From positions 2,918,001 to 2,982,000 of the forward strand of contig NZ_AP023368.1 in NCBI RefSeq assembly GCF_014218355.1: a stretch of 64,000 bases of DNA. Direction: 5' to 3'. Numbering within the stretch: the stretch's first letter is position 1; the number at the start of each line of letters is the position of its first letter. The translations under genes and the position numbers were made by a program. Source of the DNA: Anaerocolumna chitinilytica. GTDB taxonomy: Bacteria > Bacillota > Clostridia > Lachnospirales > Lachnospiraceae. This document shows positions 18,796-26,771 of the stretch, in pieces. The notes under the pieces were generated by a model. The model was given only the letters and a program-made list of their open reading frames with translations, was not told the origin of the DNA and did not search any database.

Positions 18796-19650
18796 GTGGA
18801 TATAATGACATTAATAAAAGGTGATGTGCTTACATCCTTAAGAAGCATCTGGAAAAGCTTTGTAGACAATGGTTTTGATTTGATTCTTAAAATCCTCATA
18901 ACCCTATTGGTATTCTTTATCGGAAAAAAGATTATTAAGATATTTCTTGCCATGGCTGAGAGAGCCTTTAACCGCGGTAAAATGGAAGCAGGGGTTAAGA
19001 GCTTTCTGCTTGCACTTTTAAATGCCGTACTCTACATTATATTAATCTGGATTATCTTAGTACAGGTATTTAGTGTAAAGGATGCAAGTTTGGTTGCTGT
19101 TTTAGGCTCAGCTGGTTTAAGTATCGGTCTGGCTTTGCAAGGCGGACTGTCAAACTTTGCAGGAGGCGTTATTATTCTGCTTCTTCGCCCTTTTAAAGTA
19201 GGTGATTACATCATCTATGCCGGTAATGAGGGTACTGTAATTTCAATTGATATCTTTTATACCAAGATGCTTACAGCTGACAACCGTCTGGTAGTTATGC
19301 CAAACGGAGCACTCTCGAATTCTAATATAATAAATACCACTAATGAAACTCAGAGAAGACTTGATATCAATATATCAATTTCCTTCAGTGAGGATATAGA
19401 TAAAGTAAAGGAAATTCTGAATAGAATCATTACAGAGAATGAAAAGATTGTAAAGGAAGCAGCAAATTCAATTCTGGTAAATAGCTTTGAACCGGGGGCT
19501 ATCAGCATGGGAATCCGTGCATGGGTTAAGATAGAAGACTATGCATCCGGTAAATCTGAGATTCTGGAAAGTATCAAAAAAGAATTTGAAGCTCATAACG
19601 TTAGAGTTCCTATCAGTTTTGCAGAGATGAACTTAAAAAATAAAGTATAA
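18796..19650 (+). CDS. Small-conductance mechanosensitive channel (MscS family)
   Basis: A 284-residue MscS channel that opens under membrane tension to relieve osmotic stress. Three helices (about 25-45, 68-90 and 100-130) are followed by the cytoplasmic beta domain. The pore helix has the glycine/alanine pattern GSAGLSIGLALQGGLSNFAGGVIIL, and the signature RPFKVGDYI follows. Start is GTG at 18796 behind AGGAGG, 8 bases after the glgB stop; an ATG at 18805 is possible. Confidence 0.93.
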   Translation: MDIMTLIKGDVLTSLRSIWKSFVDNGFDLILKILITLLVFFIGKKIIKIFLAMAERAFNRGKMEAGVKSFLLALLNAVLYIILIWIILVQVFSVKDASLVAVLGSAGLSIGLALQGGLSNFAGGVIILLLRPFKVGDYIIYAGNEGTVISIDIFYTKMLTADNRLVVMPNGALSNSNIINTTNETQRRLDINISISFSEDIDKVKEILNRIITENEKIVKEAANSILVNSFEPGAISMGIRAWVKIEDYASGKSEILESIKKEFEAHNVRVPISFAEMNLKNKV

Positions 19651-19759
19651 ACGGCTTTTTTGTTAATAAAATAAAGTATCGAAAGATTTTTCAAAAAAAG
19701 CTTTCCTTTTTACTGAAAAAGTGGTATTTTATCTGTAGGCAAAATTTAAGCCGGAGCGA

Positions 19760-19795
19760 GGACGTTCCCATGTTTTATTAGGGGACGTTTTTTTT
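19760..19795 (+). terminator. Terminator or attenuator ahead of glnN
   Basis: GGACGTTCCC (19760-19769) pairs with GGGGACGTTT (19781-19790), using some G-U pairs, and is followed by eight T. It may simply end the mscS transcript, or it may be an attenuator within a glnN leader. Confidence 0.65.
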
Positions 19796-19812
19796 ATACA
19801 GGTATCCTTAAT

Positions 19813-19848
19813 AGTACAAGTGCTTTTTACAGTGCGAGTGCCGTTTAC
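19813..19848 (+). repeat. Tandem 18-base direct repeat upstream of glnN
   Basis: AGTACAAGTGCTTTTTAC (19813-19830) is followed immediately by AGTGCGAGTGCCGTTTAC (19831-19848), 14 of 18 identical. A TATAAT lies at 19861-19866, so the second copy covers the -35 region. Position and tandem layout suggest operator sites for a regulator of glutamine synthetase. Confidence 0.5.
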
Positions 19849-19860
19849 CCTGCATTAACG

Positions 19861-19866
19861 TATAAT
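19861..19866 (+). promoter_or_regulatory. -10 box of glnN
   Basis: Perfect TATAAT 82 bases before the glnN ATG. No good -35 box is seen at the expected spacing (GTGCCG), consistent with an activator-dependent promoter. Confidence 0.4.
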
Positions 19867-19947
19867 GTTTATGTCTGGTCTATGATGCTTGTATTTGAAA
19901 TAAATATATTTAAAGACAAAATATAAATGTATGGAAGGAGCTTTTTT

Positions 19948-22053
19948 ATGGCAGAGAAATTGACTGATATCTTTGGCGTTGATGTATTTAATGAAGCCAC
20001 CATGGCAGAACGTTTACCCAAAAAAGTTTTTGCCGCTTTAAAGAAAACAATTAAAAACGGAGAGGAACTGGATCCGGAGGTAGCAGATATTGTTGCAAAT
20101 GCTATGAAGGACTGGGCAATCGAAAGAGGAGCAACTCATTATACCCATTGGTTTCAGCCAATGACAGGTATTACTGCTGAAAAGCATGATTCCTTTATAA
20201 GCCCTACATCTGATGGAAAGATTATACTTGAGTTCTCCGGTAAGGAATTAATTAAAGGCGAGCCAGATGCTTCTTCCTTCCCTTCCGGCGGTTTAAGAGC
20301 AACCTTTGAAGCTAGAGGATATACAGCTTGGGATTGTACTTCACCTGCTTTCTTAAGAGAAGATGCAGCCGGTGTTACCCTTTGCATTCCTACTGCATTC
20401 TGTTCATATACCGGTGAAGCCCTTGATAAGAAGACTCCTCTTCTTCGTTCAATGGAAGCCATCAGCGATCAGGCAGTACGTGTTCTTAAATTATTCGGAC
20501 ATGATGAAGTGAAATCAGTATCCTGTTCCGTTGGTCCTGAACAGGAATATTTCTTAATAGATAAATCAAAATATTTAAAGAGAGAAGATTTAATCTTTAC
20601 CGGACGTACTTTATTTGGTGCACAGCCTCCTAAAGGTCAGGAAATGGAAGATCACTATTTCGGAAGCTTAAAAGAAAGAGTTGCGGCTTTCATGAAAGAA
20701 GTAAATGAAGAATGCTGGAAGCTTGGAATTCTTGCCAAGACACAGCACAATGAAGTTGCTCCCGCTCAGCATGAATTAGCTCCAATTTATTCTACTGCAA
20801 ATATTGCAACAGATCACAATCAGTTAGTAATGGAGACTATGAAGAAAGTTGCTAACCGTCATGGTCTTGTTTGTCTCCTTCATGAGAAACCTTTTGCAGG
20901 CGTTAATGGTTCCGGTAAACATGACAACTGGTCAATTGTAACTGATACCGGAAAGAACCTTTTAGATCCCGGAAAGACCCCTCATGAGAATATACAGTTC
21001 TTATTATTCCTATCTGCTGTCATTAAAGCAGTAGATGATAATGCAGACTTATTACGTCTTTCTGCATCCAATGCTGGTAATGACCACAGATTAGGTGCTA
21101 ACGAAGCTCCTCCGGCTATTATTTCCATCTTCCTTGGCGAACAGTTAGAAGATGTAGTTAAGCAGCTTGTTGAAACTGGTGATGCTAAGAGCAGTAAGCA
21201 GGGCGGAAAATTAAATATTGGTGTTCATACTCTTCCTGAATTAAAGAAAGATGCAACTGATAGAAACCGTACTTCACCTTTTGCCTTCACCGGTAATAAA
21301 TTTGAATTCCGTATGGTTGGTTCTTCCATGTCTATCGCAGGTCCTAACACTACCTTAAATACAATTGTAGCTGATGTATTAAGCCAGTTTGCTGATGAAT
21401 TAGCTGAGGCAAAAGACTTTGATGTAGCAGTTCACGATTTAATAAAGAAGACTTTAACAGAGCATCAGAGAATTATCTTTAACGGCAACGGATACTCCGA
21501 TGCTTGGGTTGAAGAGGCTGAAAGAAGAGGTCTTCCTAATTTAAAATCTCTTGTTGAAGCAATTCCTGCAATGACTTCTGAAAAATCAATAAAGATATTT
21601 GGCAAGTATAATGTATTATCCGAAGTTGAGCTTCATTCCCGTGCTGAAATCGAATTTGAAGCTTATTCCAAGACAATTAATATCGAAGCTAAGACTATGA
21701 TTGAAATGGCTAATAAGTTATTTATTCCTGCTGTTATCAAATATGCTTCAGGTCTTGCAAGCTCAATTAATTCAATAAAAGCTGCTGTTCCAGAAGCAGA
21801 TGTTTCTGTTCAGGCAGGTTTATTAAAGGAAACTTCAGCTTTATTAGCTGAGGCAAATGCTGCACTAGCCAGCCTTCAGACAGTAGTAACAGAAGCTGCC
21901 GAAAAAGAAGGCCAAGAGCAGGCTGTTTTCTTTAAGAAAGTTGTATTCCCTGCCATGGAAGTTTTGAGAAAACCTATTGATGAATTAGAATTAATCGTAG
22001 ATAAGGACATTTGGCCTGTACCTACTTATGGCGACTTATTATTCGAAATATAA
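19948..22053 (+). CDS. glnN: Glutamine synthetase type III
   Basis: A 701-residue ATP-dependent ligase making glutamine from glutamate and ammonia. The length of about 700, against 440-470 for type I, and the sequence [20 protein letters not shown] with [25 protein letters not shown] identify GlnN. Active-site segments [38 protein letters not shown] and [21 protein letters not shown] are intact. The C-terminal 130 residues are the helical extension of this class. ATG 19948 has GGAAGGAGC upstream; the earlier ATG at 19927 has none. Tandem repeats and a terminator upstream suggest nitrogen control. Confidence 0.96.
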   Translation: MAEKLTDIFGVDVFNEATMAERLPKKVFAALKKTIKNGEELDPEVADIVANAMKDWAIERGATHYTHWFQPMTGITAEKHDSFISPTSDGKIILEFSGKELIKGEPDASSFPSGGLRATFEARGYTAWDCTSPAFLREDAAGVTLCIPTAFCSYTGEALDKKTPLLRSMEAISDQAVRVLKLFGHDEVKSVSCSVGPEQEYFLIDKSKYLKREDLIFTGRTLFGAQPPKGQEMEDHYFGSLKERVAAFMKEVNEECWKLGILAKTQHNEVAPAQHELAPIYSTANIATDHNQLVMETMKKVANRHGLVCLLHEKPFAGVNGSGKHDNWSIVTDTGKNLLDPGKTPHENIQFLLFLSAVIKAVDDNADLLRLSASNAGNDHRLGANEAPPAIISIFLGEQLEDVVKQLVETGDAKSSKQGGKLNIGVHTLPELKKDATDRNRTSPFAFTGNKFEFRMVGSSMSIAGPNTTLNTIVADVLSQFADELAEAKDFDVAVHDLIKKTLTEHQRIIFNGNGYSDAWVEEAERRGLPNLKSLVEAIPAMTSEKSIKIFGKYNVLSEVELHSRAEIEFEAYSKTINIEAKTMIEMANKLFIPAVIKYASGLASSINSIKAAVPEADVSVQAGLLKETSALLAEANAALASLQTVVTEAAEKEGQEQAVFFKKVVFPAMEVLRKPIDELELIVDKDIWPVPTYGDLLFEI

Positions 22054-22109
22054 TCAGATTGTTTCTGTTACTTGCCATTATATTAAATGAATAATTCTCT
22101 TCTTGTAAT

Positions 22110-22146
22110 AAAGAAAGGCTGCTGTTAATACGGCAGCCTTTCTTTG
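22110..22146 (+). terminator. Terminator after glnN
   Basis: AAAGAAAGGCTGC pairs with GCAGCCTTTCTTT around a short loop. Confidence 0.85.
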
Positions 22147-22221
22147 ATTCCCATCACTTTGTATTATTAAGTTCGGTTTTCGAAGTATTTCTATATTTCT
22201 ATAAATTAATGCAATTTACTA

Positions 22222-22250
22222 TTTACAATTTACTTGTAGTATATAATAAT
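22222..22250 (+). promoter_or_regulatory. Candidate promoter of the truA homologue
   Basis: TTTACA (22222-22227) and AATAAT (22245-22250) are 17 bases apart; an overlapping TATAAT is at 22242. Confidence 0.35.
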
Positions 22251-22324
22251 GGAAAAGGAATGGGTTGTATGCTGATCTGGTGCGCTTCCCATAAACAAAT
22301 GTTTAGAAAGGGATTCTACATTAG

Positions 22325-23071
22325 ATGAGAAACATTAAATTAGTCCTTGAATACGACGGTTCCCGATACGACGGATGGCAAAAACAACCGGGAAACAATA
22401 AAAGTATTACAATACAAGATAAAATAGAATCTGTATTAAGTAAGATGGAAAATGAAACTGTTGAGCTGATAGGTGCAGCCAGAACGGAAGCAGGTGTACA
22501 TGCTTATGGTCAGATTGCAAACTTCAAAACAAATACGGATATGAAGCTGTATGAGATTAAACATTACCTAAACCGTTATCTTCCAAGAGATATTGCAGTT
22601 CTTGAAGTATTTGAGGTACCCGAACGCTTTCACAGCAGTTTCAGTGCCAAATCCTTTCAGTATGTCTATAAGATAACCACCGGGGAAGTCCCTTCTGTTT
22701 TTGATCGCAAATTTAATTATTATTGTTTTCATAAATTAGATGTTTCTCTCATGAAAAAAGCAGCACAAACACTAATAGGTGAACATGACTTTAAAGCTTT
22801 TTCCGATAATAAACGAATGAAGAAATCTACAATTCGTAAGATGAGCAGTATTGAATTCAAGACAGGTATCAACAGCATTGATATTACCCTGACTGCCGAT
22901 GATTTCTGGCCCAATATGGCACGAATCATTGTAGGAACGCTAATAGAAATCGGAGAAGGTAATATCGCACCTGAATATATGGAAGAGGTACTTTTAAGTG
23001 GTGATAGAAGCAAAGCCGGAGAAACTGCTGAGGCAAGAGGACTTTTCCTGTTGGATGTAAAATACGAATAA
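22325..23071 (+). CDS. truA: TruA-family tRNA pseudouridine synthase with Glu in place of the catalytic Asp
   Basis: A 248-residue TruA-type protein; TruA modifies uridines 38-40 of the tRNA anticodon arm. Family landmarks are LVLEYDGSRYDGWQKQPG, the catalytic loop, FHSSFSAKSFQYVYKI and DFWPNMARIIVGTLIEIG. The catalytic loop reads AARTEAGVHAYG, where the family has GRTDAGVH: residue 55 is Glu (codon GAA at 22487-22489) instead of the essential Asp. The rest looks intact, so it is either a diverged paralogue with altered activity or an RNA-binding remnant. A second, orthodox truA elsewhere would be expected. The ribosome site is weak (AGAAAGGG, about 12 bases upstream). Confidence 0.85.
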   Translation: MRNIKLVLEYDGSRYDGWQKQPGNNKSITIQDKIESVLSKMENETVELIGAARTEAGVHAYGQIANFKTNTDMKLYEIKHYLNRYLPRDIAVLEVFEVPERFHSSFSAKSFQYVYKITTGEVPSVFDRKFNYYCFHKLDVSLMKKAAQTLIGEHDFKAFSDNKRMKKSTIRKMSSIEFKTGINSIDITLTADDFWPNMARIIVGTLIEIGEGNIAPEYMEEVLLSGDRSKAGETAEARGLFLLDVKYE

Positions 23072-23187
23072 TCATAATAAAATAAATTTAGCTAATGTTA
23101 AAAATTATTATCTAATGTTCTTATTACAGGAAGAATGGATTATCAATGACCAGAGTGAGGATGATATTTTTAATAAGCTAACCCCAT

Positions 23188-23275
23188 CCCTTCCCTTTCA
23201 GATATATATATCCCTTTACTGGACAATACCAGTGAAGGGATATATATATCTGAAAGGGAAGGGTTATTTTTTATT
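23188..23275 (+). terminator. Very long terminator-like hairpin
   Basis: Two 35-base arms (23188-23222 and 23229-23263) pair along their whole length, with one G-U pair, around a six-base loop ACAATA. A T-rich run follows. The stem is three times longer than ordinary terminators in this window. Confidence 0.75.
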
Positions 23276-23326
23276 TCAATTTCAATTTTTATTTCAATTT
23301 CAATTTTTATTTCAATTTCAGTTTTT
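23273..23326 (+). repeat. Tandem repeat, 18 bases x 3
   Basis: ATTTCAATTTCAATTTTT occurs twice exactly (23273-23290, 23291-23308) and a third time with one change (23309-23326). It starts in the T-tract of the long hairpin. A short open frame across it (23115-23357) would read FQFQFL repeats and is not considered a gene. Confidence 0.9.
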
Positions 23327-23575
23327 ACGCTGCCCTTTTTTACCGTTCATTCTTTAGAATTAACATTGAAGAATTCTGCAATAATACAATTAAATAATAC
23401 TATGTCAGGTACACAGCCTTACATAGAAAAAAAGTTACACAGAGCCTTATACATCATACAGTACTAAACATTTTCTATTTGTTTTCGTGAATCAACTGTT
23501 TACTTTATTGTTATTATGCTATAAAATATAACTATTGTTTATTTGATAAACAAATACGAATTAACGGAGGTTGTC
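23327..23575 (+). other. Non-coding region before the alpha-xylosidase gene
   Basis: No gene seen. A possible promoter TTTACT-N17-TAAAAT lies at about 23500-23528, just before the alpha-xylosidase gene. No clear catabolite-repression (cre) site was recognised. Confidence 0.35.
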
Positions 23576-25912
23576 ATGAAATTTACAGACGGATTTTGGT
23601 TGAAACGAAAGGGAGTTACTGTTTTTTCCCCTGCCGAAGTAAGAGACTATGTTATCAATGAAAAATCAGTTATCTTATATGCTCCAGTAGTAAAAATCAA
23701 TCACAGAGGGCAAACTTTGCAAGGCCCTTTGCTTACTCTTGAGATTAGTTCTCCTAGCTGTGACATCATAAAGGTAAAATCCCAGCACTATATAGCAAAA
23801 CTTCCGGTGTATCCGACTTTTGAGTTAAACTCAGATGATGCATTTGTTCCAGAAATCGTAGAAAGCGAAGATGAAATCGTTTTAAAAAGCGGTAATACAT
23901 CCGTAACCATTGTAAAAAAAGACTTCTCATTAAGTTTTTATTATGGAGACAAGCTTCTTACCAAGAGTGGAAATGGACAAATGGGCTATATTACGACTGA
24001 TGATGGTCCTCACTTCCGTGAACAGCTGGATCTTGCTGTAGGAGAGTGTGTATATGGACTTGGTGAACGTTTTTCTGCTTTTGTAAAAAATGGACAGAGC
24101 GTTGATATCTGGAATGAAGACGGCGGAACCTCTTCAGAACAGTCTTATAAAAATATTCCCTTTTATGTAACTAACAAAGGATACGGTATCTATGTAAACC
24201 ATCCTGAGAAAGTATCCTTTGAAGTTGCCTCCGAAGCGGTATCAAGAGTACAGTTTAGTGTTCCCGGTGAAAAATTAGAGTACTTTGTAGTTGGCGGAAA
24301 TGGCTTAAAAGAAGTAATTAGTAATTATACTGCTTTAACCGGAAGACCTTCATTGCCACCGGCCTGGTCCTTTGGTCTGTGGTTGACAACTTCTTTTACC
24401 ACCAATTATGACGAAGCTACCGTATCTTCCTTTGTAGACGGTATGGCTGAGAGAGATATTCCTCTAAGAGTATTCCATTTTGATTGTTTCTGGATGAAGG
24501 AGTACGAATGGTGTAATTTTGAATGGGACAATGAAGTATTTCCTGACCCTGTAAATATGATAAAGCGATTGAAGCAAAAAGGTCTTAAAATATGTGTTTG
24601 GATCAACTCTTATATCTCCCAAAAATCCAAATTGTTTGATGAGGCTGCTGAAAAAGGATATCTTATCAAACAAACTAACGGGGAAGCCTGGCAATGGGAT
24701 TTGTGGCAGCCTGGTATGGGGATTGTAGATTTTACAAATACAGAGGCCTGTAAATGGTTCGCCAGCAAGCTGCATGCCCTTATTGATATGGGTGTAGATT
24801 GCTTTAAAACGGATTTTGGTGAAAGAATTCCTGTAATAAATGCTGTTTATAGCAATGGTGCGGACCCTGTTAAAATGCATAACTATTATACCTATCTTTA
24901 CAATAAGGTGGTTTATGAGGTACTGGAAGAGAGATTTGGTAAAAAAGAAGCAATCCTTTTTGCCAGAAGTGCTACAGTAGGTTCCCAGAAGTTCCCGGTG
25001 CACTGGGGCGGAGACTGTGTTTCCAAATATGAATCCATGGGTGAAAGCCTTAGAGGAGGATTGTCTCTTTGTATGTCAGGCTTTGGTTTCTGGAGCCATG
25101 ATATCAGCGGCTTTGAAAATACCGCTTCACCTGACCTCTATAAGAGATGGTCTGCTTTTGGTCTTTTATCCACCCACAGCAGACTTCACGGAAGCAGTTC
25201 TTATCGTGTGCCCTGGTTATTTGATGAAGAATCTGTGGATGTAGTACGCTATTTCAGTAAATTAAAATGCAGCTTAATGCCATACCTCTATGGTGTTGCC
25301 ACTGAAACTGCTAATACCGGCGTTCCGGCAATGCGTTCTATGATACTTGAATTTACAAAGGACAGAGCCTGTGATTATCTGGATACCCAGTATATGTTAG
25401 GAGATTCCTTACTTGTAGCACCTGTTTTCAGACCTGATGGAACCGTTGATTATTACCTTCCCAAAGACCCAAGTAAGGGAAGCAGTCTTTGGACTAATTT
25501 CTTAACCAATAAGCGTGTAGAAGGCGGGACTTGGCAATATGAAACTCATGATTTTATGAGCCTTCCCCTTATGGTAAGACCAAATTCCATTATATCGGTC
25601 GGCAATAATGAGAATGTGCCGGATTATAATTATCTTGATGGTACTGTGTTACATGTATTTGAGTTATCGGATTTCGAAGCTGCAACCACTATTGTTTACG
25701 ATATGGAGGGAGAAGCGAAAGGAACAGTAAAAGCTGTAAAAGAAGGAAATAAGGTTACCCTTTCTGTGAACGGTCTAGAAAATTACTCTGTAATTATGAG
25801 AAATATTGAAAAAATTGGTGAATTAAACGGTGCTATACTGGAAGAAAACAAACTGGGAGTAAAACTTATCCCTCAAAAGAATAATACAGAAGTAAGTTTT
25901 ATTATTTTATAA
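23576..25912 (+). CDS. yicI: GH31 alpha-xylosidase (YicI type)
   Basis: A 778-residue GH31 enzyme that releases alpha-linked xylose from the non-reducing end of xyloglucan oligosaccharides such as isoprimeverose. The nucleophile is D413 in CFKTDFGERIP and the acid/base is D480 in VHWGGDCVSKYE, with almost the same spacing as D416 and D482 of E. coli YicI. The KTDFGERIP motif favours xylosidase over glucosidase. No signal peptide, so it acts on imported oligosaccharides. The ATG at 23576 follows ACGGAGG. Its product, xylose, fits the sugar-sensing transporter locus at 38-48 kb. Confidence 0.93.
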   Translation: MKFTDGFWLKRKGVTVFSPAEVRDYVINEKSVILYAPVVKINHRGQTLQGPLLTLEISSPSCDIIKVKSQHYIAKLPVYPTFELNSDDAFVPEIVESEDEIVLKSGNTSVTIVKKDFSLSFYYGDKLLTKSGNGQMGYITTDDGPHFREQLDLAVGECVYGLGERFSAFVKNGQSVDIWNEDGGTSSEQSYKNIPFYVTNKGYGIYVNHPEKVSFEVASEAVSRVQFSVPGEKLEYFVVGGNGLKEVISNYTALTGRPSLPPAWSFGLWLTTSFTTNYDEATVSSFVDGMAERDIPLRVFHFDCFWMKEYEWCNFEWDNEVFPDPVNMIKRLKQKGLKICVWINSYISQKSKLFDEAAEKGYLIKQTNGEAWQWDLWQPGMGIVDFTNTEACKWFASKLHALIDMGVDCFKTDFGERIPVINAVYSNGADPVKMHNYYTYLYNKVVYEVLEERFGKKEAILFARSATVGSQKFPVHWGGDCVSKYESMGESLRGGLSLCMSGFGFWSHDISGFENTASPDLYKRWSAFGLLSTHSRLHGSSSYRVPWLFDEESVDVVRYFSKLKCSLMPYLYGVATETANTGVPAMRSMILEFTKDRACDYLDTQYMLGDSLLVAPVFRPDGTVDYYLPKDPSKGSSLWTNFLTNKRVEGGTWQYETHDFMSLPLMVRPNSIISVGNNENVPDYNYLDGTVLHVFELSDFEAATTIVYDMEGEAKGTVKAVKEGNKVTLSVNGLENYSVIMRNIEKIGELNGAILEENKLGVKLIPQKNNTEVSFIIL

Positions 25913-25953
25913 TACCCGCTTCATCGCATAATTTTAATTACCAAGAATATAAG

Positions 25954-25993
25954 ACAAGGGCTAAGCTTAAATCAGCTTAGTCCTTGTTTTTTA
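25954..25993 (+). terminator. Terminator after the alpha-xylosidase gene
   Basis: ACAAGG-CTAAGC and GCTTAG-CCTTGT arms followed by six T; placed between convergent genes. Confidence 0.85.
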
Positions 25994-26014
25994 TCAAGAT
26001 TATATAACAATTCT

Positions 26015-26431
26015 TTATGTAAAATTGAACTTCATAAATGGAATACAGCCATAAGCCCCACCCAGCATCAGTCCCATTTTTTCATAGAATGCTCTTAAGG
26101 TTGGATTATCATCTGTCATTAATATAACTTGATATACCTCCTTGTATTTATTTAACGCCTTCTTCATAAGCGCAGAGCCTATACCCATGTGCTGATAATC
26201 TTTTAATACAAGTAAATCCTGTATATAAACAATCGTATATCCATCACCTACAATACGCAGTATACCTACAAGTTTATCATCAGACCATGCGGTTAAAACA
26301 TACATGGAGTGATGATACGCTTTTAAGAGCAGCTCTTCATCTTTGGTATAATTACTCCATCCTGCATCGTTATAAAGCGTAAGTAGATCAGGTAAAGCTG
26401 GTATTATATTTTCTTTTAAATTGTAGTTCAT
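26015..26431 (-). CDS. GNAT-family N-acetyltransferase
   Basis: A 138-residue single-domain acetyltransferase. The acetyl-CoA binding stretch is DLLVLKDYQHMGIGSALMKKAL (QHMGIG as the Q/RxxGxG/A loop), followed by ILMTDDNPTLRAFYEKMG. It resembles the YhcL/YjcF-like small GNAT proteins; substrate unknown. The ATG at 26431 follows AGAGGAG. A possible small membrane-protein gene lies immediately upstream on the same strand. Confidence 0.85.
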   Translation of the reverse strand: MNYNLKENIIPALPDLLTLYNDAGWSNYTKDEELLLKAYHHSMYVLTAWSDDKLVGILRIVGDGYTIVYIQDLLVLKDYQHMGIGSALMKKALNKYKEVYQVILMTDDNPTLRAFYEKMGLMLGGAYGCIPFMKFNFT

Positions 26432-26454
26432 CCAAAAACTCCTCTGATTAATAA

Positions 26455-26706
26455 TTATGATGTGATTCTCCCAAATTTGTTAATACGTATTAATTGAATT
26501 TCTTTATCAATGATACTTTTTACAGACTTCATTATTTTACCATGATTTTTTGAAAATAAATAGATTGGTAGAAAAAGAATTAAAATAACTCCTGCCATCT
26601 TTATAACCTTAACAGCATCTAAAATTTGAAAGCTGAAATTATCTTTTATAAAATCATGGATTTTTGCAGGAAAAACAAGTATAATATAGTCCTTATGACC
26701 TAACAT
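26455..26706 (-). CDS. Possible small membrane protein
   Basis: An open frame of 83 codons with one credible membrane helix (about 38-56, MAGVILILFLPIYLFS) and a basic tail. It ends 24 bases before the GNAT gene, so it could share its transcript. No ribosome site is seen before the ATG, and I recognise no family. It may be a chance frame. Confidence 0.3.
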   Translation of the reverse strand: MLGHKDYIILVFPAKIHDFIKDNFSFQILDAVKVIKMAGVILILFLPIYLFSKNHGKIMKSVKSIIDKEIQLIRINKFGRITS

Positions 26707-26771
26707 ATTCGGGTGAATTATATTATTATATTAAGATTATTATCGACAGCATACAGAAGGGAAAGACATAA

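Noticed and set aside
19651..19759. Sigma-54 promoter for glnN
   Set aside because: TGGTATTTTATCTG was considered, but it lacks the GC of the -12 element and lies before a terminator.
23115..23357. An 80-codon open frame reading FQFQFL repeats
   Set aside because: It runs through the long hairpin and the 18-base tandem repeat, has no ribosome site, and its composition comes from the repeat. Not a gene.
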